A stretch of 7,729 bases of DNA from an uncultured Eubacteriales bacterium (GTDB taxonomy: Bacteria > Bacillota > Clostridia > Lachnospirales > Lachnospiraceae): contig OMSZ01000051.1 of NCBI GenBank assembly GCA_900313855.1, forward strand, positions 1-7,729, in the 5' to 3' direction. The notes below the pieces were generated by a model that saw only the letters and a list, made by a program, of their open reading frames with translations, made no database searches and was not told the DNA's origin. Positions 1-6,963 of the stretch are shown here, one piece after another. Positions within the stretch are counted from its first letter, which is position 1, and every line of letters begins with the position of its first letter. Position numbers and translations under genes: made by a program.

Positions 1-502
1 CTTCGCATATGAGAACTACACCGATCAAGGCCGCAGCAAAGAGCATGAACATCCATTCATTATCCTTATGAACAGTCATTCTGATCATTAAAATAATGAT
101 TATAATAATTCCCATTATCGCTGCACTGCCTAATGCATAGGATTTGTCAGTAACATCAAATGTAAGGAAAAGGTCTACTACAAACATAACAAGCAGTGCC
201 AGAACCATGGTTCCCGAATCAGTTGTACTTTCAGTAAATACGATCATTATCGCACAACAGGTACATTGAATCATTCTTACAGCTCGCAATACCCATATAT
301 TCTTAAATGCAGAGGAAAATGATAACGTTTCCTCTAATACAGCACATAATGCGATAAAAATGAGCATTAAAAAAGAATTTTTCCAGGTTAATTCTCTATA
401 TACCAGATGCAAGGTAAGTCTTTGTAACAGAAATACCACAAGTACGATTCTATGCATCATTATTCCTTTTTTCTGAAGCTTTAATGCAAGTTCAATATTC
501 AT
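1..502 (-). CDS. Six-helix membrane protein, N-terminal part (runs off window)
   Basis: My translation of the minus strand gives 167 codons from ATG at 500-502 with no stop before base 1, so the C-terminus is missing. The product starts MNIELALKLQKKG and then consists almost entirely of hydrophobic segments, at about residues 16-35, 43-57, 74-91, 97-115, 124-142 and 150-167, separated by short charged loops. A basic N-terminus suggests it begins in the cytoplasm. The ribosome site AGAAGGG (510-516) sits seven bases upstream; the only nearer upstream ATG (505-507) is followed at once by a stop. The gene begins 30 bases after the FtsA-like gene stops and is probably co-transcribed with it. Six-helix N-termini of this kind often precede histidine kinase or GGDEF output domains in Clostridia, but no output domain is visible here, so the function is unknown. 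Real gene: confident. Sensor role: guess. Confidence 0.8.
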   Translation of the reverse strand, partial: MNIELALKLQKKGIMMHRIVLVVFLLQRLTLHLVYRELTWKNSFLMLIFIALCAVLEETLSFSSAFKNIWVLRAVRMIQCTCCAIMIVFTESTTDSGTMVLALLVMFVVDLFLTFDVTDKSYALGSAAIMGIIIIIILMIRMTVHKDNEWMFMLFAAALIGVVLICE

Positions 503-509
503 GTCATAA

Positions 510-516
510 CCCTTCT
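510..516 (-). promoter_or_regulatory. Ribosome binding site of the membrane-protein gene
   Basis: AGAAGGG read on the minus strand, seven bases before the ATG at 502. It lies inside the 30-base gap after the FtsA-like stop codon and fixes the start of the partial gene. I see no hairpin plus T-run in this gap, which supports read-through from the gene upstream. Confidence 0.7.
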
Positions 517-532
517 TTAAATATTAATAATA

Positions 533-2932
533 TTACTGTTCCCAATACAAATCTATAACTGCGCCTTCAAAAATCGGTCCAAAATAGTTTGCATGTTGAC
601 CATTTACTCTTTGGATAAGCTTCTTTCCGCCGACCTTCTTAAGATCAAAGTCATATTTGTCAAAGATATCAATAAAGACATAATTAGCCTTCCCGTTAAG
701 AGTTATCGGTTTATTGTTAACGGTTATATGTATATCATGAGGCTTTTCAGTGCTTGAATTGCCAAAATCAAATTTAAATTCCTCCTGCTTGTAACCACCG
801 TCGTTATTATCAGCGCTTCCAACTTTTTTCTTTTTGGTTTTCTTAGCCTTTTTCTTATCTGAAGCTTTATTTTCTAAAGTACCATCCGTATCATCATTAT
901 AAATATAATCAACATTTGATTTATCGTCATTAGTATCTTTATAATTATCAGTTTTATCTAATGCGCCAAATCCTACAATTCCTTTGATCTCCGGAAAATC
1001 CGAAGCATTTGAAGCTTTAATTTCTTCTGTTCTATCATGTAGATCTATATCATGCTCCTTAGTATTATTACCTGAAGCATCATTTGAAACATTGTCTGAA
1101 ATACTATCTTCCGATTCAATATATTCTTCATCCTCTATTATATCTTCGGAAACGAATTTCTCACCTTTATATATCTCTTCATGATCTATCCAGGCAACAC
1201 TGAAATTCTCATAAATCTTAGTATCAGCATCAGCACGCGCCCCATTAACAAATACTTCATGAGGTGTTTCAATATCCATAAACTGCATTAACTGGGCAAG
1301 TGTATAATAACCTAAAATATCAATGTTATCTCCGTCATTTAATTCATATGAACCTGAAACTAAACTGCCATTAACTGTTGCGTATCTTGGACACTCGACT
1401 TCAATATCATTAACAATGAACTTGATCGGATCACTAAGATCAACAACCTCCTCTAATAAAGCTTTGGCATCTTCACCCTTGGTTGAAACAGTTATCTCTA
1501 TCTTATCTCCGGCCTGTATCAAATGATTCATACCGGTCTCGTTATCATTAAGAACTATTACGGCCGGTTCGCCACCTTCACCACGGACAAATTTCTTCTT
1601 TCCATTAAGAGTATAGTTGATATCGTCTCCTCTTTTCGGGAAAACATCATCATTAGATAAGCCGTAGGCTACTAAAGCATCGTAAACCGTTAATTTGTCA
1701 TTATCATAAAGCTTAATTCTTTCATCATTAACCGTAAGATATATGAAACGATTCTTCTGTTCATAATAATTAAGGCAGATTCCTATAGGAGTTACCAAAA
1801 GTGGATCCTTCTTAACATCCTCAACCATAAAATCAACCGCAGTCAAAACCTCTTCGCCGCGAAGACCAACTCTCTCCGGAGGAAGTCCCAAATGCTTAGC
1901 TAATTTGTCGGTATATCCGGGAATCTTTCCACCGCCGCCGACAACAAATGCAGCAGCAACTGATTTGCCGCCATTTAATTCAATTATCCTTTTGGCTGTC
2001 TGTTCGGTGATATCCTCCAAAACAGCGTCAAGCTTTCCATATACCTCATCAGAAGTAACCTTATGTGGAACACCAAGAATATCCTTATAATTCAAGGTTT
2101 TCTTATTAAGTCCCATCATCTTGATGCTTTCTGCAGTATCAAAATCGACAAGATATTCTTTGATAAGAGTCTCGGTCAATTCATCGCCTGCCTTTGGAAG
2201 CATGCCGTAACCGATTATACTGCCATCTTTTGTAATCGAAATATCAGAGGTTCCGGCGCCTACATCAATAAGCGCAATATTAAGCAATCTGTAGTTCTCC
2301 GGTATAGCAACCTGAATAGCTGCAATAGGCTCTAATGTCATATTAGCAACCTCAAGACCCGCAAGTTCAACAGCAGCATATAAACTGTCAACAACCTCTT
2401 CAGGCAAAAATGTAGCAAGCACTTCAGCACTTATGCTGTGTGCCTTCTGACCTTCAAGATTACCTATCACATATTCGTTCAGATAATACTTGATCACAGT
2501 ATATCCGACACAGAAGAATTTGTCAGAGGTATCATTATCCTCAAGCATCTTTTCATGTGCCTGTTCAACACCCATTATTTCAATAGAATGAATGTATTCC
2601 TGGTTTACTGACGTAACTTCAGGAAATTTATAGAAACCTTTTCCTACAGCAGTTTTTAATACTCTTCCTGCGGCAGCTATACATACTTCTTTTAATTTCC
2701 TGCCGCCAAGCTGCTCTTCTAATTGCTGCTTTACTTCAATTATCTCTTCACCGATCTTTGCAATATCATGAATCTGTCCGTCCAGCATAGCTCTTGTATC
2801 ATGAAATCTTACTGCATGTGCAACTACATTGAACTGTTTGCCTTCACGATATCCAACCGTACCGACAATACTTCTGGTTCCTATATCAAGCCCGAATACA
2901 AGTGAACCGGGAAATTTCGTTAATGCCGACAT
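533..2932 (-). CDS. FtsA/PilM-like actin-fold ATPase with long modular C-terminal extension
   Basis: A 799-residue protein. Residues 1-390 form an FtsA/PilM-type actin fold: phosphate-1 loop FGLDIGTRS (13-21), probable 1C/SHS2-type insertion (about 85-185), phosphate-2 loop LIDVGAGTSDISI (221-233) and adenosine loop VVGGGGKIPGY (330-340). Bacterial FtsA is usually near 420 residues, so about 400 are extra. Residues 393-583 contain beta-rich modules opening with VN (VND 401, VND 508, VNG 562), two of which close with a GD-x-I-x-I pattern (475-480, 534-539). Residues 590-730 are acidic, low-complexity and probably disordered, ending with a lysine tract (693-703). A final compact domain (732-799) starts ITVNNKPITL and ends VIDLYWEQ, beta-grasp-like by eye. 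The C-terminus lacks an obvious FtsA membrane-binding helix, and no transmembrane segment is seen. Such proteins are commonly labelled FtsA or PilM in clostridial genomes; no pilus or fts genes are nearby. A cytoskeletal or scaffold role is likely, with the exact role unknown. Start chosen on GGAG (2941-2944), eight bases upstream. Confidence 0.85.
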   Translation of the reverse strand: MSALTKFPGSLVFGLDIGTRSIVGTVGYREGKQFNVVAHAVRFHDTRAMLDGQIHDIAKIGEEIIEVKQQLEEQLGGRKLKEVCIAAAGRVLKTAVGKGFYKFPEVTSVNQEYIHSIEIMGVEQAHEKMLEDNDTSDKFFCVGYTVIKYYLNEYVIGNLEGQKAHSISAEVLATFLPEEVVDSLYAAVELAGLEVANMTLEPIAAIQVAIPENYRLLNIALIDVGAGTSDISITKDGSIIGYGMLPKAGDELTETLIKEYLVDFDTAESIKMMGLNKKTLNYKDILGVPHKVTSDEVYGKLDAVLEDITEQTAKRIIELNGGKSVAAAFVVGGGGKIPGYTDKLAKHLGLPPERVGLRGEEVLTAVDFMVEDVKKDPLLVTPIGICLNYYEQKNRFIYLTVNDERIKLYDNDKLTVYDALVAYGLSNDDVFPKRGDDINYTLNGKKKFVRGEGGEPAVIVLNDNETGMNHLIQAGDKIEITVSTKGEDAKALLEEVVDLSDPIKFIVNDIEVECPRYATVNGSLVSGSYELNDGDNIDILGYYTLAQLMQFMDIETPHEVFVNGARADADTKIYENFSVAWIDHEEIYKGEKFVSEDIIEDEEYIESEDSISDNVSNDASGNNTKEHDIDLHDRTEEIKASNASDFPEIKGIVGFGALDKTDNYKDTNDDKSNVDYIYNDDTDGTLENKASDKKKAKKTKKKKVGSADNNDGGYKQEEFKFDFGNSSTEKPHDIHITVNNKPITLNGKANYVFIDIFDKYDFDLKKVGGKKLIQRVNGQHANYFGPIFEGAVIDLYWEQ

Positions 2933-2940
2933 ATTATCTT

Positions 2941-2944
2941 CTCC
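2941..2944 (-). promoter_or_regulatory. Ribosome binding site of the FtsA-like gene
   Basis: GGAG (in TTTGGAGAAG on the minus strand) lies eight bases before the ATG at 2930-2932. It is the only good site near the start and supports the annotated N-terminus, which places the DIGT nucleotide loop at the usual distance from the start. Confidence 0.7.
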
Positions 2945-2974
2945 AAATCAATACATCTACGTATCTGTTACTCT

Positions 2975-3014
2975 TTGGTACTTCAAAATAAATAGTACTA
3001 TACCAATTAGGTAT
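2975..3014 (-). repeat. Overlapping inverted repeats in the leader of the FtsA-like gene
   Basis: On the minus strand ATACC-TAATT-GGTAT (3000-3014) is an inverted repeat with five-base arms. The following stretch can form an alternative hairpin: GTACT/AGTAC arms at 2994-2998 and 2978-2982, extendable to eight pairs (TTGG+TACT against AGTACCAA) with a five-base bulge. The two structures share bases 3003-3006, so they exclude one another in RNA. Neither is followed by a T-run, so this is not a standard terminator. It could be an operator on a second promoter, an RNA leader structure, or chance in AT-rich DNA. Confidence 0.4.
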
Positions 3015-3025
3015 CACTCTCACTA
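2997..3025 (-). promoter_or_regulatory. Possible second promoter for the FtsA-like gene
   Basis: Extended -10 TGGTATAGT on the minus strand (TATAGT at 2997-3002, TG at 3004-3005) with a poor -35 TAGTGA (3020-3025) at 17-base spacing. It sits about 36 bases downstream of the better promoter. An extended -10 can work with a weak -35, but the match may be chance. Confidence 0.35.
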
Positions 3026-3032
3026 AATTAGT

Positions 3033-3061
3033 ATTATAGCACGTCATCAGCTTTTATTCAA
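3033..3061 (-). promoter_or_regulatory. Sigma-A-type extended -10 promoter for the FtsA-like gene
   Basis: On the minus strand -35 TTGAAT (3056-3061), a 17-base spacer, then TGCTATAAT, a perfect extended -10 (TATAAT at 3033-3038, TG at 3040-3041). The -35 lies inside the last codons of coaE, so transcription of the FtsA-like gene can start independently of the polA-coaE unit. Expected transcription start is near 3026, giving a leader of about 94 bases that contains the inverted repeats at 2975-3014. Confidence 0.75.
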
Positions 3062-3634
3062 CAAAACCTTTACAACATTTAAGGTATCGATGATATTACC
3101 ACTATTATCGATTACCACATCGCAATTATCCCTGTAGTAATCATCATTATCCTGCTTATCCATTATCAACTCATACTTTGACCTGTCAAAACCCCTGCCC
3201 TTGACAAGGCGATCTAATCGTACTTCTTTATCTGAATAAATGTACCAGATCTCATCGCATATATCTTTATATCCATCCTGAATAAGAAGGGCTGCCTCGA
3301 TAAAATAATTGTTCGTGTTTTTTTCTTTTTGTACTCTGATATCATTAAGAATATATTCCCTTACGGCAGGATGAACTATAGCATTAAGGTCAGATAATGA
3401 CTTATCATCATTAAAAACAACCTTTGAAAATGCAGTACGGTCAATCTCGCCATCTATGTCAAGAATGCCTTTTCCGAAACGTTCAACTATTCTGCAATAA
3501 ACGTTTTCGCCCTTTTTCATCAACCTGTGAGCAAGCTTGTCAGCCTCAATTACATACTCACCTTGACCTTCAAGATATCTTAATACTTCACTTTTGCCAC
3601 AGCCGATGCCACCGGTTATTCCGATCACCCTCAT
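3047..3634 (-). CDS. coaE: Dephospho-CoA kinase
   Basis: Cytoplasmic enzyme of the last step of coenzyme A synthesis: ATP phosphorylates the 3'-hydroxyl of dephospho-CoA. The 195-residue length is normal for the family. The P-loop GITGGIGCGKS is at residues 5-15. EADKLAH (30-36) supplies the conserved aspartate of the substrate site, and NAIVHPAVR (84-92) is the family's hallmark helix. A lid region with VKGRGFDRSKYELIMDKQ follows in the second half, then CDVVIDNSGN near the C-terminus, a typical CoaE ending. The gene starts 12 bases after polA stops, and its GAGG ribosome site (3645-3648) overlaps the polA stop codon, so translation is probably coupled. polA and coaE are near neighbours in many Firmicutes (in Bacillus with mutM between them); no mutM is present here. 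Its last codons carry the -35 of the next promoter. Identification is secure. Confidence 0.96.
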   Translation of the reverse strand: MRVIGITGGIGCGKSEVLRYLEGQGEYVIEADKLAHRLMKKGENVYCRIVERFGKGILDIDGEIDRTAFSKVVFNDDKSLSDLNAIVHPAVREYILNDIRVQKEKNTNNYFIEAALLIQDGYKDICDEIWYIYSDKEVRLDRLVKGRGFDRSKYELIMDKQDNDDYYRDNCDVVIDNSGNIIDTLNVVKVLLNKS

Positions 3635-3644
3635 ATACTTATAA

Positions 3645-3648
3645 CCTC
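3645..3648 (-). promoter_or_regulatory. coaE ribosome site overlapping the polA stop codon
   Basis: GAGG on the minus strand, ten bases before the coaE ATG (3632-3634), shares two bases with the polA TGA stop (3647-3649). This arrangement fits translational coupling: ribosomes finishing polA would open or deliver initiation at coaE. Confidence 0.6.
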
Positions 3649-6283
3649 ATTTTGCCTCATACCAGGTCTTTCCAACACTCACGCCTACAGAAAGCGGAAC
3701 ATTAAGCTTTGCTGCCTGCATCATTTCTTCAACAAGAATATTCTTGACCTTTTCCACCTCATCTTCCTTGGCTTCAATCAATAACTCATCATGTATCTGC
3801 AGGATTAGCGATGATTCACACTTTTCTTTCTTAAGTCTGTCAGATACTCTTACCATCGCAATCTTTATAATATCCGCCGCCGTACCCTGAATAGGTGAAT
3901 TCATAGCAACCCTTTCACCAAAGCTTCTCTGCATGAAATTAGAGGATGAAAGCTCAGGGATCTGCCTTATCCTTCCAAACAAGGTTTTTATCATTCCCGT
4001 CTTTTTGGCATTTTCAACCGTTTCGTCCAGAAAACTCTTTACAGCAGGATAGGTTTCAAAATAGCTGTCTATATAATCAGCAGCTTCCTTTCTGGAAATA
4101 TTAAGATCCTCAGAAAGTCCGAACGCACTAATACCATATACAATTCCAAAGTTTACCGCCTTAGCATTTCTGCGCATCAACGGATCAACCTCGTTAATAG
4201 GAACACCAAACACCTGAGATGCCGTGATCGCATGAATATCCTCATCTGCATTAAATGCTGCTATTAATTTTTCATCACCTGACATATGCGCTAAGACTCT
4301 AAGCTCTATCTGTGAATAATCCGCATCAACAAAAACATATCCGTCTTTAGGAATGAATACCTTTCGGATACTTCTTCCAAGATCAGTACGCATAGGAATA
4401 TTCTGAAGATTTGGTTCTGTTGAACTTATTCTTCCGGTTGCGGTTATAGTCTGATTAAATGTTCCATGAATACGTCCGTCTTCACTGATAAACGCGGATA
4501 GTCCGTCTGCGTATGTTGATTTTAATTTTGATACCTGTCTGTAGTCTAATATATCCGATACGATCGGATAATCATTCTTTAATTTATTAAGAACATCAAC
4601 ATTAGTGGAATATCCTGTTTTAGTTCTCTTAGCCCCCGGCAGATTAAGCTTGTCAAACAATATCTCGCCTAACTGCTTTGGTGAATTGATGTTAAATTCC
4701 GTACCCGCTTCTTCATAAATGTTTTTCTGTAATTCTTCTTCACGGTCACCTAACATTTTGCCATACTCCAAAAGGGAATTCCGATCAACCAATATCCCTT
4801 CCTTTTCCATATGATCCAAAACAAAAAGAACCGGAAGCTCTATATTGTAATAGAGATCATGCATATCATTATCGGATAATTCTTTAATAAGCTTTTCATA
4901 AGCCATAAATGGAACACAGGTCTCATAAGCGATATAGTCTGATACCTCTTTATCCGATACAGTCATAATATTTAATTTATTCTTTCCTAGCAGCTCCTTT
5001 TTGTCAGGTACAGTTATATTGAGATAATCTCTTGCAATATCATCATAATCATAGCTGTCCTTTAACGGATTTAACAGATATGCGGCAAGCGAGGTGTCAA
5101 CCACCTTTACGTTCTTATCAAGATCGATAACCTTTAGTAAAGCTTTGAGATCATTGCTTATTATTACAATATTTTTTTTAACCTCTGTTAAATTTTTTAT
5201 ACGTGCGGATAACAATTCATCTGTTACAAACATTGCGCAGGGAATAAATGCCGCCTCTCCTTCCTTTACACAAAAACCTATACCTTTAAGTTCATGATCT
5301 TCAATAAATGCGTGTACAGCTATCTTATCATAAGACTTAAGCCCTTCTAAATATTCTTCCACTTCACCAAGCTCGGATATTATTCTAACAGTAAATTCAA
5401 CAGAGCTTACCTTGTTGTCATCATCAAAATATTTCAAAAGGCTTTTTAATTCCAATGTTTTAATATATTCATAAGCTTCCCCTGTAAACAGCGAATCAAA
5501 TGAAAGCTCATTAAAATCAACATTTAACGGAACATCTAATTTGATAGTTGCAAGCTCCTTGCTCATTATAGCCTGATCATAAAATTCCTTGAGATTTTCC
5601 ATAGCCTTCTTAGGCTTTATCTCCTCTATATGAGCATAAGCATTCTCAATACTTTTATAATCAGCAATTATCTTTCCTGCAGTCTTTTCACCTATTCCCG
5701 GAACCCCCGGTATATTGTCCGACGCATCTCCCATAAGTCCTTTCATGTCAATGAATTCTTTCGGAGTAACACCGTAAAGGTTAAACACGTCGTCAGCGTA
5801 GTATTCCTCAACCGTAGTCTTGCCACCCTTTGTCTTCGGCAGCTTGATCCTTACCTTTTCTGTAGCTAACTGCAAAAGATCTCTGTCTCCCGAAAGAATT
5901 GTGACATCCATCCCGTTATTCTGACCGAAAACCGACATTGTACCAATGATATCATCAGCCTCAAAGCCCTCAAGCTCTAAAATTCTGACATTCATATTAC
6001 GAAGCATTTCCTTCATAAGCGGAACCTGACTTCTAAGCTCCTCCGGCATGCCCTTTCTGGTACCCTTGTATTCCTTATACATTTTATGACGAAATGTAGG
6101 CGCATGCAGATCAAATGCCACCGCTAAATGGGTAGGTTTTTCTTCTTCGATAACCTTAAGGATCATATTGATAAATCCAAGTACAGCATTGGTGTGCTGT
6201 CCCTTTGAATTTGTAAGATCGGGTAATCCGTAAAATGCTCTGTTCAAAATACTGTGTCCGTCTACAAGTAATAATTTGTCCAT
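3647..6283 (-). CDS. polA: DNA polymerase I (5'-nuclease active, proofreading domain degenerate)
   Basis: Repair and Okazaki-fragment polymerase, 878 residues, full length for Gram-positive PolA. Residues 1-290 are the 5'-3' nuclease: LLVDGHS (5-11), AFDLHAPTFR (56-65), ELEGFEADD (103-111), SGDRD (131-135) and GDASDN (185-190), supplying the metal-binding acidic residues, then the helix-hairpin-helix IPGVPGIGEKTA (191-202). Residues about 295-480 occupy the 3'-5' exonuclease position, but the expected D-x-E motif is absent (IAVHAFIEDHELKG there), so no proofreading is expected, as in Bacillus and Taq enzymes. The polymerase domain has motif A DADYSQIELR (653-662, D655), motif B RRNAKAVNFGIVYG (704-717, K708, F712, Y716) and motif C QIHDELL (829-835, D832). 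An AGGAG ribosome site (6291-6295) lies seven bases from ATG. The 31-base gap from the upstream zf-HC2 gene holds no clear promoter, so the two are likely co-transcribed. Confidence 0.98.
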   Translation of the reverse strand: MDKLLLVDGHSILNRAFYGLPDLTNSKGQHTNAVLGFINMILKVIEEEKPTHLAVAFDLHAPTFRHKMYKEYKGTRKGMPEELRSQVPLMKEMLRNMNVRILELEGFEADDIIGTMSVFGQNNGMDVTILSGDRDLLQLATEKVRIKLPKTKGGKTTVEEYYADDVFNLYGVTPKEFIDMKGLMGDASDNIPGVPGIGEKTAGKIIADYKSIENAYAHIEEIKPKKAMENLKEFYDQAIMSKELATIKLDVPLNVDFNELSFDSLFTGEAYEYIKTLELKSLLKYFDDDNKVSSVEFTVRIISELGEVEEYLEGLKSYDKIAVHAFIEDHELKGIGFCVKEGEAAFIPCAMFVTDELLSARIKNLTEVKKNIVIISNDLKALLKVIDLDKNVKVVDTSLAAYLLNPLKDSYDYDDIARDYLNITVPDKKELLGKNKLNIMTVSDKEVSDYIAYETCVPFMAYEKLIKELSDNDMHDLYYNIELPVLFVLDHMEKEGILVDRNSLLEYGKMLGDREEELQKNIYEEAGTEFNINSPKQLGEILFDKLNLPGAKRTKTGYSTNVDVLNKLKNDYPIVSDILDYRQVSKLKSTYADGLSAFISEDGRIHGTFNQTITATGRISSTEPNLQNIPMRTDLGRSIRKVFIPKDGYVFVDADYSQIELRVLAHMSGDEKLIAAFNADEDIHAITASQVFGVPINEVDPLMRRNAKAVNFGIVYGISAFGLSEDLNISRKEAADYIDSYFETYPAVKSFLDETVENAKKTGMIKTLFGRIRQIPELSSSNFMQRSFGERVAMNSPIQGTAADIIKIAMVRVSDRLKKEKCESSLILQIHDELLIEAKEDEVEKVKNILVEEMMQAAKLNVPLSVGVSVGKTWYEAK

Positions 6284-6290
6284 ATTAATT

Positions 6291-6295
6291 CTCCT
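6291..6295 (-). promoter_or_regulatory. polA ribosome binding site
   Basis: AGGAG on the minus strand, seven bases before the polA ATG (6281-6283), within the 31-base gap after the zf-HC2 gene. Its strength and spacing settle the polA start, which places the nuclease VDGH motif directly after the N-terminal methionine as in other PolA proteins. Confidence 0.75.
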
Positions 6296-6314
6296 ATAAT
6301 TACTTAATATCTAA

Positions 6315-6827
6315 TTATCTGTTATTGGCATTATACTGTCTTATCTTAGAATAAAAGCTCTGCTCAGTAATCTCCTTAGGTTCTATATTGACATTAAACT
6401 GTTTGGGTTCAGGGTCAAATAAAACATCGTCAAAATAGGCACTGTAATAATACTGTCCCTGTTTTTGTTTGATCTCTTCCTGTTCATCATTATATAATAT
6501 ATTAAGAAAATTTATATAAGCTATTATCGAAAAAGCCAAAACTCCCAATATTGTCATGACAATAGTAGAAAACAGTAATTTCTTCCTGTTCCGGTTCTGC
6601 TTTAGCTCTCTTTTTATCCGAAGATCCAATTCAGCACGAAAATCCCTTGAAATGGGCAGGTTAGAATCCATCTGCCGCATTCCCTCGATCATGGTATAGT
6701 ATATATCAAGCTCTTCCTTGCAGTCCTTACAGCTTTCAACATGCTTTAAAAATTCAATTTTCTTATCCTTTTCAAGCCCGTCATCTATATACGATATGAT
6801 GTTTGACTGTACCTCTAAACAGGTCAT
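6315..6827 (-). CDS. zf-HC2 anti-sigma-like single-pass membrane protein
   Basis: A 170-residue protein starting MTCLEVQSN. Residues 1-40 match the putative zinc-finger of anti-sigma factors: C3, YIDDGL (13-18), then H29-x3-C33-x2-C36, the ZAS/zf-HC2 zinc ligand pattern. A basic juxtamembrane stretch (about 70-83) precedes one transmembrane helix (about 84-111), placing the zinc finger in the cytoplasm and some 60 residues outside, rich in Glu, Gln and Tyr with no recognised domain. In this family the cytoplasmic finger binds and holds an ECF sigma factor; here no sigma gene is adjacent, since the upstream neighbour is a divergent XRE regulator. It may act on a distant sigma factor or have another role. 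Start chosen at ATG 6825-6827 because AAGGAG lies seven bases upstream; a TTG nine codons earlier has no ribosome site and abuts the -10. It leads the polA-coaE unit. Confidence 0.82.
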   Translation of the reverse strand: MTCLEVQSNIISYIDDGLEKDKKIEFLKHVESCKDCKEELDIYYTMIEGMRQMDSNLPISRDFRAELDLRIKRELKQNRNRKKLLFSTIVMTILGVLAFSIIAYINFLNILYNDEQEEIKQKQGQYYYSAYFDDVLFDPEPKQFNVNIEPKEITEQSFYSKIRQYNANNR

Positions 6828-6834
6828 AGATAAT

Positions 6835-6840
6835 CTCCTT
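6835..6840 (-). promoter_or_regulatory. Ribosome site that sets the zf-HC2 gene start
   Basis: AAGGAG on the minus strand, seven bases before the ATG at 6825-6827. It lies inside the codons of the alternative longer reading from TTG at 6852-6854, which argues that the shorter 170-residue protein is the real one. Confidence 0.8.
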
Positions 6841-6854
6841 ATTATATATACCAA

Positions 6855-6883
6855 AATATAACATTTTATTTTTAAAATTACAA
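6855..6883 (-). promoter_or_regulatory. Promoter of the zf-HC2-polA-coaE unit
   Basis: On the minus strand -35 TTGTAA (6878-6883), a 17-base spacer and extended -10 TGTTATATT (TATATT at 6855-6860, TG at 6862-6863). Expected transcription start is near 6848, leaving a leader of about 20 bases that just includes the AAGGAG ribosome site. No better candidate is visible between here and the divergent gene, although the DNA is so AT-rich that chance matches are easy. Confidence 0.6.
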
Positions 6884-6951
6884 ATTGACTTTAAAATAAA
6901 AAGTAAAAATTAGTATATCATTAATTTTATTCTTTATTTATAAAATGCGAA

Positions 6952-6963
6952 TAAATGCATTTA
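6952..6963. repeat. Perfect 12-base palindrome at the -35 of the XRE promoter
   Basis: TAAATGCATTTA is identical on both strands and overlaps the -35 element (6960-6965). Its TGCATT half recurs 22 bases downstream (6978-6983), about two helical turns, and a related ATGCGA lies ten bases upstream (6945-6950). This is a candidate operator for the XRE protein encoded just downstream, by position only. Confidence 0.4.

Noticed and set aside
503..532. Terminator between the FtsA-like gene and the membrane-protein gene
   Set aside because: The gap has no GC-rich stem and no T-run after a stem; it holds only the ribosome site of the next gene.
815..860. Lysine tract as a possible frameshift or slippage site
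   Set aside because: The minus-strand A-rich codons code for K-rich residues 693-703. The frame continues cleanly into a well-formed C-terminal domain, so there is no sign of a broken gene.
2063..2335. Plus-strand reading frame inside the FtsA-like gene, 90 codons
   Set aside because: It lies opposite the conserved phosphate-2 region of the ATPase. I saw no ribosome site or recognisable motif, so I treat it as an antisense shadow.
533..2932. Calling the actin-like gene pilM as part of a type IV pilus cluster
   Set aside because: No pilN, pilO, pilQ or pilin-like gene appears in the window, and the neighbours are polA, coaE and a membrane protein. The fold alone does not separate FtsA from PilM.
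3424..3705. Plus-strand reading frame across the 5' part of coaE and the end of polA
   Set aside because: It is antisense to two secure genes and its composition is that of a shadow frame. The product, rich in His, Cys and Ser, resembles no family I know.
6885..6913. TTGACT on the plus strand as -35 of the XRE gene
   Set aside because: At 17-base spacing the -10 position reads AATTAG. The usable TA-rich hexamers lie 20 or more bases away, while TTTACA-17-TATAAT at 6960-6988 is far better.
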